Shown here one piece after another: positions 7,344 through 14,942 of a DNA stretch of 49,334 nt. The position numbers and the translations under genes were made by a program. Every line of letters begins with the position of its first letter. Positions within the stretch are counted from its first letter, which is position 1. Source of the DNA: Candidatus Brocadiaceae bacterium (GTDB lineage: Bacteria > Planctomycetota > Brocadiia > Brocadiales > Brocadiaceae); NCBI GenBank assembly GCA_015661205.1, contig JACVXV010000003.1:1-49334 (forward strand), in the 5' to 3' direction. The notes beneath the pieces were generated by a model. That model saw only the letters and a program-made list of their open reading frames with translations. It had not been told where the DNA came from and searched no databases.

Positions 7344-9742
7344 CCTTTCCCTCCTTTCTGGCTTCTTTGGTCTGCCAGCCTGAGCCTTCTTACAAGAAAT
7401 ACATAAAGAGGCCACAATCCGGTATCTTCGCTGTTTGTGCCACTAAAAATCAATAGATCATTTTGGAAGTTACCCTGGGTAAGCCTATCGGGGTTGTCAG
7501 TCAATGCAATACCCCCAATGGAGGATGGCAATGTTTCATCGACCCATTTCTTTACGCCGTCAATAAGCTTAAAGTTTTCCAGCGATTCCGTAAATGCCCC
7601 ATGATGTCTTGCAATAGCCGTCCAGGCTGCAACAGCATTATCGCCAAAATTTCCTCTCAACCACCCTGCCACTGAATATGCGCCTTCAGAAGCATGAGGC
7701 GGCTGTTTCGGATATTTTTTCTTATCTTCAAAATCCATGTCTGGCTCGTAATCTGAATGAGCAAGGGGTTCATCAGTCAACTTCTGAGGGTTCTTGTGGT
7801 GCTGCCACTTTCTTACACCATCCTGCCACTTCATGGAGAGCTTTCCCACATCATGTAGGGCGCAACAGACATCGGCCAATGTTTCTAATCGGTTGGCTGG
7901 GATTTTATATCGTTCGGCTAGTTGTGTTGCTGCATTGCTATAAAAAGGCATCATTGCCCGGCACTCAGCAACTACTCTTTGAACATGCTCCCGGTAAGTT
8001 TCATAACTGATTTTGTACCGTGGAATAGGCCGCCTCTCGAAGTACCGGATCTCTTCGCAACACCCCTTTACACCGATTTTCAAGCCAATGTCAGGGGAAT
8101 AAGAAGCAAACTCTGGATTTATAACGACAAGCCATGAAACATTTCTGATCTGATCTTTTGACGTAATTTGTTCCCATCCAAAGGTCATTTCACTTTCATC
8201 AATAATATTAGGGGTATCAACCGGATACGAAGCAATCTTTTCCCCAGAATCACGGCATTCTTCAAAAAACTGAGAAAGTTTATAAAGGCTCGAACGGGGA
8301 ACTGACAACATCCTCGGCCATTTGTCTTTATCAAACTTCAAAACATAAGGGTCATTGCAGATAATCACATTTACGGATGCCACATCCCGGACCAACTCCC
8401 TGACGGCAACTTCGTTGCGTCCGTCCATAGCCTCGTGAATCTTGGTTTTTAAAGAGTATTGATTTTGCCGGTACGATTTCAGATGCCTTTCCTCAATATT
8501 CGAATGCACCTTATCAAGTCTTTCAAGTTCTGCTGTAAAATCAAGGATTGCGCCATCCGCCGGTAACTGTTCCAGAACCTCCCTTGTATCTGAAATCAAG
8601 GACTTTTGGTCGTTCTCTTGATAGGGTCCAAAATCCGGCAGGCCTTTTTTATTTGTTAATAATTCATAAATCCAGGCAGTTCCAATTCCACGCACACCTT
8701 CATATCTTGCACAACGCCCGGCACGCTGTATAATGCTGTTCAGAGGGGCAATCTCTGTGTGAAGATTGTCCGCAGAAATATCTATCCCCGCCTCAACAAC
8801 CTGCGTGGTTACCAGGATTACATTCGTTTTAGTGGCTTCTTTTCCAAACCAACCCTTGAGTTTGTCTTCTGCCTTTTTTCGATCTTCTGAGTAAAACCTG
8901 CTATGAAGCAAGAAGACGTTGATGGTGCTACCTTCCAGGCGTTTTGTCATTTCTTCGTAAATATTCTGCGCCCTTGTAACGGTGTTGAGGATGATGATAG
9001 AACGTTTACCATTATGATGCTCAAGGACGTCGTTGATAGCGAGTGGCCTGTTTATCCACCGGTATACACGTTTTTTTTCTTTGTGAGACGGCAAACTCAT
9101 TACTTCGTCAGGAGTTAGGCTGACAAGCTGTCCTCCAAGTACCTCTTTTAATAAATCCAGACTTTTCGTTGTAAGTGTAGCCGTCATGACGACAAACTGG
9201 GAAAAAGGTTGAAGCCTATCCAGCATCTCTACGGCCGTTCTCATTGCTTTGTCAGACTCTAAAAGATGAAACTCATCAAACACAACCAAACTTCCAAGTA
9301 ATGCCCCGGCATTGATGTTCCCGACTCTCTGCGGAAGGGATACAGGACAATTGAGATAAGAAGAAAGGCACTGGTCAACGGTTGTAAATATCACATCGCC
9401 TTCAAAAAAGGGATCATCCTTTTGCTCGCCGGTTTGTATTGTTATGACAAGTTCGTCTTTCTCACCCGTACGGGCGCTTGGGTCACACACTACCCTGAAA
9501 ACCCTTTTGCAACACTCTGCAGTTTCAGCGTAAAGGGTAGTAGCTAATGTTCGAAGTGGTAAGACGTAAATTAATCTATCTACAAACGCCGTGCCTTGTT
9601 TTTTAGCCCAAAGATACGGCAATATAGCAGCCCATGTTTTCCCGCTTCCAGTAGGAGCGCGGAGGAAAATATTTCTGCCGTCAAGAAGATGTTGCGCAAC
9701 TTCTTCCTGATAAGGATAGGGGGTAAGTCCTTTATTGCTCAT
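7340..9742 (-). CDS. cas3: CRISPR-associated helicase-nuclease Cas3, HD domain at C-terminus
   Basis: An 800-residue Cas3, which unwinds and degrades target DNA after Cascade binding. The N-terminal half is a superfamily 2 helicase: PYPYQEEVA, Walker A RAPTGSGKTWA, DEFH box (VVFDEFHLLES), VMTATLT (motif III), and VVEAGIDIS...IQRAGRCAR (motifs V-VI). The HD nuclease comes last, with ALHDVGK about 170 residues from the end, then HASEGA, ARHHG and RLADQRS. This helicase-HD order is the reverse of the common HD-helicase Cas3. I use ATG 9742 because the conserved start of the helicase follows at once; TTG 9766 overlaps the abiEii stop (TTGA) and is an alternative. cas8 is coupled by an ATGA overlap. 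Confidence 0.92.
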   Translation of the reverse strand: MSNKGLTPYPYQEEVAQHLLDGRNIFLRAPTGSGKTWAAILPYLWAKKQGTAFVDRLIYVLPLRTLATTLYAETAECCKRVFRVVCDPSARTGEKDELVITIQTGEQKDDPFFEGDVIFTTVDQCLSSYLNCPVSLPQRVGNINAGALLGSLVVFDEFHLLESDKAMRTAVEMLDRLQPFSQFVVMTATLTTKSLDLLKEVLGGQLVSLTPDEVMSLPSHKEKKRVYRWINRPLAINDVLEHHNGKRSIIILNTVTRAQNIYEEMTKRLEGSTINVFLLHSRFYSEDRKKAEDKLKGWFGKEATKTNVILVTTQVVEAGIDISADNLHTEIAPLNSIIQRAGRCARYEGVRGIGTAWIYELLTNKKGLPDFGPYQENDQKSLISDTREVLEQLPADGAILDFTAELERLDKVHSNIEERHLKSYRQNQYSLKTKIHEAMDGRNEVAVRELVRDVASVNVIICNDPYVLKFDKDKWPRMLSVPRSSLYKLSQFFEECRDSGEKIASYPVDTPNIIDESEMTFGWEQITSKDQIRNVSWLVVINPEFASYSPDIGLKIGVKGCCEEIRYFERRPIPRYKISYETYREHVQRVVAECRAMMPFYSNAATQLAERYKIPANRLETLADVCCALHDVGKLSMKWQDGVRKWQHHKNPQKLTDEPLAHSDYEPDMDFEDKKKYPKQPPHASEGAYSVAGWLRGNFGDNAVAAWTAIARHHGAFTESLENFKLIDGVKKWVDETLPSSIGGIALTDNPDRLTQGNFQNDLLIFSGTNSEDTGLWPLYVFLVRRLRLADQRSQKGGKG

Positions 9743-9762
9743 TAATTGATCGAAAAGTATTC

Positions 9763-10623
9763 TCAAGAAAAAATCTTTCCCAAAGCGTTTCTTAGTTCAT
9801 CTAAAACGCGGTCACTATCTGGTAACTCGCTCAAATGGCTACCCAATGATGGTTGCCATTGCATCTTTACTTGCTTAAGCCGTCTCTCTGTAAAAAATGA
9901 TTCAACACCTTCAAAAGCAATGTTTTTGATCGAACATTTCTGTTGAAAAAAGGAGGGAATATTACCGGGTGATAGTTTGTCCTGGTAATTCACGCTAATA
10001 CACCATAGGTCGTAATAGTCTCGTGGCGCAGAGTACGACCGTTGCAAAAGGGCACGTAGTTTTTCACAAAATATTTCCATCAAATGGTATCCTTTTACTT
10101 CCGCCACTACTTTGTAACTATCGCAGTATGGATGGTGTATTGCGTGAGAAATATGCGGTAGCAAAATTATTTCTCTTAATGAAATTTCAATCTTTATTGA
10201 GGTTGTCCATCGGCTTGGGGCTGTCTGCTTTTTGGTTGGATGATTAATTCCCCAAAAAGGTAGGATAAACGAATATCCCATCAATAAATCGTTAAAAAGC
10301 AATTCTTTATCTTTTATTGAAGCATAACGAATTCCAACATCCTGATATACCATTTCTTGAACTGCCTGTAACGACGCTATCACAACCTTTTTATCAAGTG
10401 GCTTTGTGGCGGAGAAATCAAGGTCTTCCGAGAAACGGTAATCCTTGAAATAGAGTTTCTTTAAGCACGTCCCACCTTTTAAAATCAGGCAATCTTTTAG
10501 AAACTCATTTCGATAAATCCCATTAAGGTAATGTCCAAGCGCCCAGTCCTTATCCACCGTCTCTATCGGGATGCCCCATTCCTTAGACTTTTCCCTTAAA
10601 TCCTTAATATTGAACTCTCGCAA
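9763..10623 (-). CDS. abiEii: AbiEii-type nucleotidyltransferase toxin
   Basis: A 286-residue AbiEii-family protein, the toxin half of a type IV toxin-antitoxin system known from phage abortive infection. The two nucleotidyltransferase motifs are clear: LILKGGTCLKKLYF (GGTCLKK at about 50-56) and RFSEDLDFSA (65-72). A later EIFCEKLRALLQR...APRDYYDLW block is also typical of the family. The 5' end overlaps the antitoxin gene by 20 bases, and the 3' stop overlaps a potential TTG start of cas3, so the pair is wedged tightly into the cas operon between cas6 and cas3. Both halves look full-length. Confidence 0.85.
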   Translation of the reverse strand: MREFNIKDLREKSKEWGIPIETVDKDWALGHYLNGIYRNEFLKDCLILKGGTCLKKLYFKDYRFSEDLDFSATKPLDKKVVIASLQAVQEMVYQDVGIRYASIKDKELLFNDLLMGYSFILPFWGINHPTKKQTAPSRWTTSIKIEISLREIILLPHISHAIHHPYCDSYKVVAEVKGYHLMEIFCEKLRALLQRSYSAPRDYYDLWCISVNYQDKLSPGNIPSFFQQKCSIKNIAFEGVESFFTERRLKQVKMQWQPSLGSHLSELPDSDRVLDELRNALGKIFS

Positions 10624-11413
10624 CTGCCTTTATCTCCTCATCACTGAGATTCAGTAAAAGCTTCCACCGGCTGAGGTACGCCCCAACTTTTGGGGACATC
10701 GGGTCTAATAGGGTATACCTTGGCAATAATACTTTTTGGGCATGTGCGCGAAAATCCTCAAAACCATGCAAATCCAATATCTCAGATAGGTAGCCAATAC
10801 GCTTAATAACGGTATTATTATTAAGTTGCAAAGCATATTGCCAAAGCTTTTCCTTGTCGAGTTTTTCTTGAGCTAAATATAACCCTTTAACTGCCTCAGT
10901 AAATCCCCCGGCAAATTCCGGGTAATCAAGGCAATCTAAAATTGTTTTTTCGATGTCCGTTATGAAATAAAAATCACGCCCGTTCCACTCTTTTCTTAAT
11001 CCAAAAAATTTGTGCGAAGAAACACAAATAAACCTGTATTGAACATTAAGACATTTTTTGGATGTTTTTCGTCTTGTAGTTTGAACATACACGGTATTGT
11101 GAATTTGTTCCGTTAAACCGTAGTAATTCAAAGCTGAACCATACGCTATTGATGAAGGTTCAACTAATCCTGTACCAATTAAAAAAGAGTTAATTTCATC
11201 AGATGCAATTACTGAGGATAAAATATACTTACCTTTTTCTAACTGCTCAACCCATCCTTTTCGCTTTAAATTATTTAAAATCTTTGACCAGTTCTTGAAT
11301 TGCATGCCTTCTTTAATAATTTTTGTACTAAGGATAGTCCATCCTTCCGACTTAATAAATTCCCAAAATTTTCTTTCCTGCAAAGAAATGCCTTTTGTGT
11401 AAAAACGTCTCAT
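10604..11413 (-). CDS. abiEi: AbiEi-like antitoxin, winged-helix regulator
   Basis: A 269-residue protein with an N-terminal winged-helix-like segment (FKNWSKILNNLKRKGWVEQLEKGKY, residues about 38-65) and the AbiEi-type C-terminal region: IAYGSALNYYGLTEQI, YVQTTRRKT, then FYFITDIEKTILDCLDYPEFAGG. AbiEi proteins repress their own promoter and counter the AbiEii toxin. It overlaps the toxin gene by 20 bases, as usual for the pair. The 240-base gap upstream (11414-11652) holds a 9-bp repeat array next to cas6; no obvious operator is seen. The insertion could guard the cas operon against loss, which is an inference. Confidence 0.82.
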   Translation of the reverse strand: MRRFYTKGISLQERKFWEFIKSEGWTILSTKIIKEGMQFKNWSKILNNLKRKGWVEQLEKGKYILSSVIASDEINSFLIGTGLVEPSSIAYGSALNYYGLTEQIHNTVYVQTTRRKTSKKCLNVQYRFICVSSHKFFGLRKEWNGRDFYFITDIEKTILDCLDYPEFAGGFTEAVKGLYLAQEKLDKEKLWQYALQLNNNTVIKRIGYLSEILDLHGFEDFRAHAQKVLLPRYTLLDPMSPKVGAYLSRWKLLLNLSDEEIKAVARVQY

Positions 11414-11576
11414 ATATTACCTTTTATGTAAACAATCCATTCCGTAATAGTTGTTTTTAATACGATAAAGGTAACTTATGTATTACCAAAATGCAAGCAA
11501 TTTAGAAAATAAAAAAGCCCACACAAGGATTCCCCGTCCAACTAAACAATGGCATGATTGCCTCTGGTTAAAATAA

Positions 11577-11690
11577 CAGTTCAAGCTGAATAAGCCGTTC
11601 AAGCCAACAAAAACTGATTAAGCGGTAAAAACAATTAAATAGTTTAAACCGATCAAACGGTTTTATCGGTTTTCACCGTTTGAACCACTT
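11577..11690. repeat. Degenerate 9-bp tandem repeat array over the 3' end of cas6
   Basis: About 13 nonamers in register: CAGTTCAAG, CTGAATAAG, CCGTTCAAG, CCAACAAAA, ACTGATTAA, GCGGTAAAA, ACAATTAAA, TAGTTTAAA, CCGATCAAA, CGGTTTTAT, CGGTTTTCA, CCGTTTGAA. The cas6 stop codon (11653-11655) lies inside it, so the last ~12 residues of Cas6 (QTVKTDKTV) are repeat-encoded. The left part fills the gap towards the AbiE genes. Confidence 0.82.
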
Positions 11691-12549
11691 CCACATACCC
11701 GCATCCCATGCTATTGTTTTGTCCAAAGCCGCATTCAAGGCCGATTCTTATTAATTCTCTTTGTCCGGTTACGGTAAAAGGTTGTAGTGTCCCTTTTATA
11801 TTGATGGATTTCGTACTGCCGTCCAATCCTTTCTTAAAGACGGTAAATTGTTTCACAGATTTTCCTTTGATAGCATGGAAATCGAATTGTAACGGTTCTC
11901 CTTCAAAGGGTTTGCCGTAAAGGGTATCGTATTTGTGGAGGAGGTTTTGATTAAGGAGTTCTTTGTAATCTTCGTCTCCGGGGAACAGGTAGACGTCTTG
12001 TTGGCCCGGAGGCATGGGCTTTTTAATAAAGAGGGGTGATTCTAAGGGGTGCAGGGTTAGGCTGATTAAGCCGTTCAAGCCGTTTAAGCTGCTTGCACTG
12101 TTTGAATTATCCAACGAATCAGGAAGGGTTTCCACCCGATGGATATTTAGCATTTGCCGTCCAAGGACTATCTTGTTTCCTTCATGGAATATACCCTCAA
12201 TTAAGTGCTGAATAAATGTATCAACCGGGGATGCGATCTGAAAGGAGAATGTAAAGGGATTGGTTTGAGATGCGTTAAATGAAAAGCCATCCCGCCTGTT
12301 TGAATTGCCCGAACGGTTTGTACTCATTGAACGCGTGATTTTGATTGGGCCGTCGAATGTTATGCCGGAAAAGACAAAGAGCTTGAACCTCTTGTCTTTT
12401 TTGTAAACAAATCCTTGCTGGTGAAGCCATTGAGCATAGTCAGGGTTTGACCTGGATAGGAAACCGTAGATCATGGCCTGTATCTGGTGCTGGTAGTTGA
12501 AGTCGATGATGCCGGCTTTATCTGCCGAGAGGGTTATTTTTATCCTCAT
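11653..12549 (-). CDS. cas6: CRISPR RNA endoribonuclease Cas6
   Basis: A 298-residue Cas6, which cuts precursor crRNA inside each repeat. The Gly-rich loop near the C-terminus (GLECGFGQNNSMGCGYVEVV) is diagnostic for the family. An N-terminal His (YQHQIQAMIYGFL) is a candidate for catalysis. The gene carries two in-frame blocks that look like inserted 9-bp repeats: SMSTNRSGNSNR (DNA 12296-12334) and DNSNSASSLNGLNGLIS (DNA 12062-12115). Its last residues are also repeat-encoded. Typical Cas6 proteins are 230-270 residues, and these blocks roughly account for the excess. It is the first gene of the cas cluster; I see no strong Shine-Dalgarno before ATG 12549. Confidence 0.9.
   Translation of the reverse strand: MRIKITLSADKAGIIDFNYQHQIQAMIYGFLSRSNPDYAQWLHQQGFVYKKDKRFKLFVFSGITFDGPIKITRSMSTNRSGNSNRRDGFSFNASQTNPFTFSFQIASPVDTFIQHLIEGIFHEGNKIVLGRQMLNIHRVETLPDSLDNSNSASSLNGLNGLISLTLHPLESPLFIKKPMPPGQQDVYLFPGDEDYKELLNQNLLHKYDTLYGKPFEGEPLQFDFHAIKGKSVKQFTVFKKGLDGSTKSINIKGTLQPFTVTGQRELIRIGLECGFGQNNSMGCGYVEVVQTVKTDKTV
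12062..12115. repeat. 9-bp repeat block inside cas6 (6 units)
   Basis: CTGATTAAG, CCGTTCAAG, CCGTTTAAG, CTGCTTGCA, CTGTTTGAA, TTATCCAAC in exact 9-base register within the cas6 coding region. Being a multiple of three, the block keeps the frame and encodes NSNSASSLNGLNGLI on the minus strand. Confidence 0.8.
12296..12334. repeat. 9-bp repeat block inside cas6 (4 units)
   Basis: CTGTTTGAA, TTGCCCGAA, CGGTTTGTA, CTCATTGAA followed by CGC, in register, within the cas6 coding region. It encodes the Ser/Asn/Arg-rich segment SMSTNRSGNSNR, which would form a polar loop between predicted strands. Confidence 0.7.
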
Positions 12550-12793
12550 TTTATGGCGCCAAAAGTTGCTTTTGTTTTGTGTACGGATTGCGTGAAATAG
12601 ACAGGAAAATCCCTATTCAAGGCCGGCTGGATGTGTATATTAGCACTTTACAGGAATAAATCAATACAAATTCGTTTTTAAGAGGTCTACCGGTAAAATC
12701 TTTTCTTAATTAAGTGTCTTGTCAGAAGGCGGGGTGAAGAAACAGAAGTACAAACGAAGAGCGGTTTTTTTATTGAATGTCACGAAATCTGCA
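12550..12793. other. Gap upstream of cas6
   Basis: No gene, CRISPR repeat or clear leader is visible in this stretch between the cas6 start and the porin terminator. It must contain the cas operon promoter if there is one, but I cannot pick out a convincing -35/-10 pair on the minus strand. Confidence 0.4.
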
Positions 12794-12794
12794 T

Positions 12795-12832
12795 AAAAAA
12801 ATCCCCCTATATCTTTGCAAATATAGGGGGAT
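12795..12832 (-). terminator. Rho-independent terminator of the porin gene
   Basis: A perfect 12-base stem (ATCCCCCTATAT, 12801-12812, with its complement at 12821-12832) and an 8-base loop are followed in the minus direction by a T7 run. It lies about 75 bases after the porin stop and separates that gene from the cas cluster. Confidence 0.88.
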
Positions 12833-12904
12833 TATGAGCAATACACTTCCACTTGAACTGGTTCTGGTAAAACACATTTTGGGAAATTGCCGTTATATTG
12901 CTTT

Positions 12905-14179
12905 TTAGAACATATAGGCTACGTCAATTGCCGTTGTGAGTTCATTATCACTTCCGCCAAATATGCTTTGATCTGCCTGATCATAACGGATTTCCGGCCT
13001 GACCAGGAGGTTTTGTCTGATCTTTATGTTTGTTGTGAACGTTGCTTCCCAAATGCCAAGATCAGGAGTGGCTAACCTTGCGCCATCCTCATCTTCAAAA
13101 TATTCACCTCTCAAAGCCACGCCAACAGAGTCGGTGAAATCATAACCCACGATGGTAGAAATACCCCACCATTCACCATTCCTGCTGGAAGCGTCCCTGT
13201 CAAAGCCGTTTAGTGTGCCATCTCCATCGTCGTCATTCAATGCAGTAAGGTACGTACCGGCGCCTTGCTCTGTGCCATAATCAAAATTAACGTTAACAGA
13301 TGTCTTTGGTAGTGGCTTGAATGCTAAGATAAGATCCCAGAAATGCCTCCAGTTTCCTTCTGCATCTTTAACAATGTCCTCGTCTTGTTCCGCGCCGTGG
13401 CTGCCATTAACGATAAAGCCGGTATTCTCGCTTATCTTATAATTAAATTGGTATCCGAGTGTCTTCGAATTGTTGTTGTCTACGAAGGTATCCCAACCGT
13501 TAACCAAATAAAAAGTCGCCGTTAACTGGTCCAATAAAGGATAGCTCATGGCAAGGCCTGTGTTGGTAAAGGGAATGGCACACTGATAGAGGAGTGAACG
13601 TGAGAAGTTCGGATTATCCACGCTTTCCCAAAGCTCTGCGCCAATCCAGGTGGCAAATTTACCAAACTTAAAATCAAGTCCCTTGCCTACCGGGGCCTTG
13701 TAGGTAACAAAACCCTGGCTTACGGTAAAATCATCGCCGCCGCTTGCGCCATCGACACGTCCGTCGCTCGGCACGAAGGTTAGCCTCTGTGCAATCTCAC
13801 CATAATTTGTTGTAAACCCAAAACCAACCGGATCCTTTTCTGTTGATGGTTTGAATACGGAAATTTCTATGTTGTCCAAGGTAAAGGAATCGTTTTCCCT
13901 GTCAAAGGCCCGCACGTCCATAAACGGTTTTGAATCATCATCGCGTATGTTGCTACCTGTGCTGCCCCTTTGATCGTGAGGTTTTGAAAAATTATAACTA
14001 TAATAAGTGTCTACGAAACCAGATACTTCAATACCCTTGAAGAAATTGGACATCTTGCCTTCATCCTCTGCCGGCGCTATTATTGCAGGCGCTGCTTCTT
14101 GCGCAAAGGTTGGCGTAACGATACCTGCCAATGTGCCACAGACCATACAGGCTAGTCCCCATTTGTATAAACTCTTCAT
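12905..14179 (-). CDS. Outer-membrane beta-barrel porin (BBP2-like)
   Basis: A 424-residue secreted protein. Residues 1-26 are a signal peptide (MKSLYKWG, hydrophobic core, cleavage after TFAQ/A-type site). The mature part alternates short beta-strands and acidic loops; examples are VSGFVDTYYSYNFSKP at the start, KFGKFATWIGAE in the middle and VAYMF at the end, a terminal aromatic residue as expected for barrel insertion. The pattern fits the putative beta-barrel porin-2 family that forms passive channels; the substrate cannot be told. A loop near residues 330-345 is Asp-rich (NDDDGDGTLNGFDRD), resembling a calcium-binding dockerin/EF-hand loop. Good AGGAGG lies 6-7 bases before ATG. Monocistronic, with a strong terminator. 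Confidence 0.85.
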   Translation of the reverse strand: MKSLYKWGLACMVCGTLAGIVTPTFAQEAAPAIIAPAEDEGKMSNFFKGIEVSGFVDTYYSYNFSKPHDQRGSTGSNIRDDDSKPFMDVRAFDRENDSFTLDNIEISVFKPSTEKDPVGFGFTTNYGEIAQRLTFVPSDGRVDGASGGDDFTVSQGFVTYKAPVGKGLDFKFGKFATWIGAELWESVDNPNFSRSLLYQCAIPFTNTGLAMSYPLLDQLTATFYLVNGWDTFVDNNNSKTLGYQFNYKISENTGFIVNGSHGAEQDEDIVKDAEGNWRHFWDLILAFKPLPKTSVNVNFDYGTEQGAGTYLTALNDDDGDGTLNGFDRDASSRNGEWWGISTIVGYDFTDSVGVALRGEYFEDEDGARLATPDLGIWEATFTTNIKIRQNLLVRPEIRYDQADQSIFGGSDNELTTAIDVAYMF

Positions 14180-14268
14180 TCACATTCCTCCTTTTCAAAA
14201 AAACTTAAAAATACATCACTCAAATTTACAATCTGTTATATTTAATTACAAATAGCCAAGCCGACCAA

Positions 14269-14286
14269 GTTACTAACGTTGGTAAC
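14269..14286. promoter_or_regulatory. 18-bp palindrome upstream of the porin gene
   Basis: GTTACTAACGTTGGTAAC reads the same on both strands at 16 of 18 positions. It lies about 90-107 bases before the porin ATG in an otherwise AT-rich leader. The size and symmetry suit a dimeric repressor or activator site; the regulator is unknown. Confidence 0.45.
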
Positions 14287-14751
14287 TCTACATCCGTTTG
14301 GGATGCCTCCTTTCTTGGTACAACTTTATAATATATCAGCAGCGCATATACCATACCACAGTATTTCGTATAAGTAAATAATTAAATTATACTGAATATT
14401 CGATGCCGAACGCAAAACTTGTCGCAAATTGGCACATATCAGTAAGTTACATACTACACAAAGTTCAAATTTAATGTAGTTTACACTAAATAATTTTTTT
14501 AATCAGAATAAAATCAGCTTGTAGCTATTCTATAACTGTGTGGTTCAAAACTGTCACTATAGTTGGATGATATGATGCATCAATTCTTATCGCCGATAGT
14601 TCTTTAAATTATGACGTAATCGTTGCATTTTATATACTTTATGTAATAGTTTGTCAACAAAATTATTTATACCGGCTGACTTTTTATCTGCGTAATTTTG
14701 TGAAATCTGTGGTTTCGCTAATTCTTTTTAAAATGGGGCATATCATTTTTC
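14287..14751. other. AT-rich divergent intergenic region with a repeat remnant
   Basis: No gene is apparent between the porin and fhs leaders. At about 14682-14718 is a remnant that on the minus strand reads ACCACAGATTTCACA followed by ACGCAGAT. A related copy on the plus strand lies near 39704-39733. The rest is low-complexity AT-rich sequence. Confidence 0.5.
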
Positions 14752-14779
14752 TTGACCTTCATCATTTTATTAGTATAAT
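14752..14779 (+). promoter_or_regulatory. Sigma-70-type promoter of fhs
   Basis: TTGACC (14752-14757) and a perfect TATAAT (14774-14779) are separated by 16 bases. Transcription would start near 14786, leaving a leader of about 157 bases before fhs. The leader shows no riboswitch that I recognise. Confidence 0.6.
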
Positions 14780-14942
14780 TCACGGACTAAAGTTAGATGT
14801 TCGAGGATAAATGAAATGCTAGCCAGCGCGATTACGATAGTGTTGTTTATTGTGTGTAAATAGTTGTAGTTAAAGATGTTTGGAATTTATTTAACATAAT
14901 CATAAATACGTTATCATATTTTAAGAAGGAGGCGAAAAAACA

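Noticed and set aside
1-12904. CRISPR array next to the cas genes
   Set aside because: I looked for 28-37-base repeats separated by unique spacers on both sides of the cas cluster. Only 9-base tandem repeats and isolated palindromes are present; the array may lie left of the window or be lost.
14786-14942. Tetrahydrofolate riboswitch in the fhs leader
   Set aside because: The leader is long enough, but I cannot find the conserved purine-rich core or pairing of that class.
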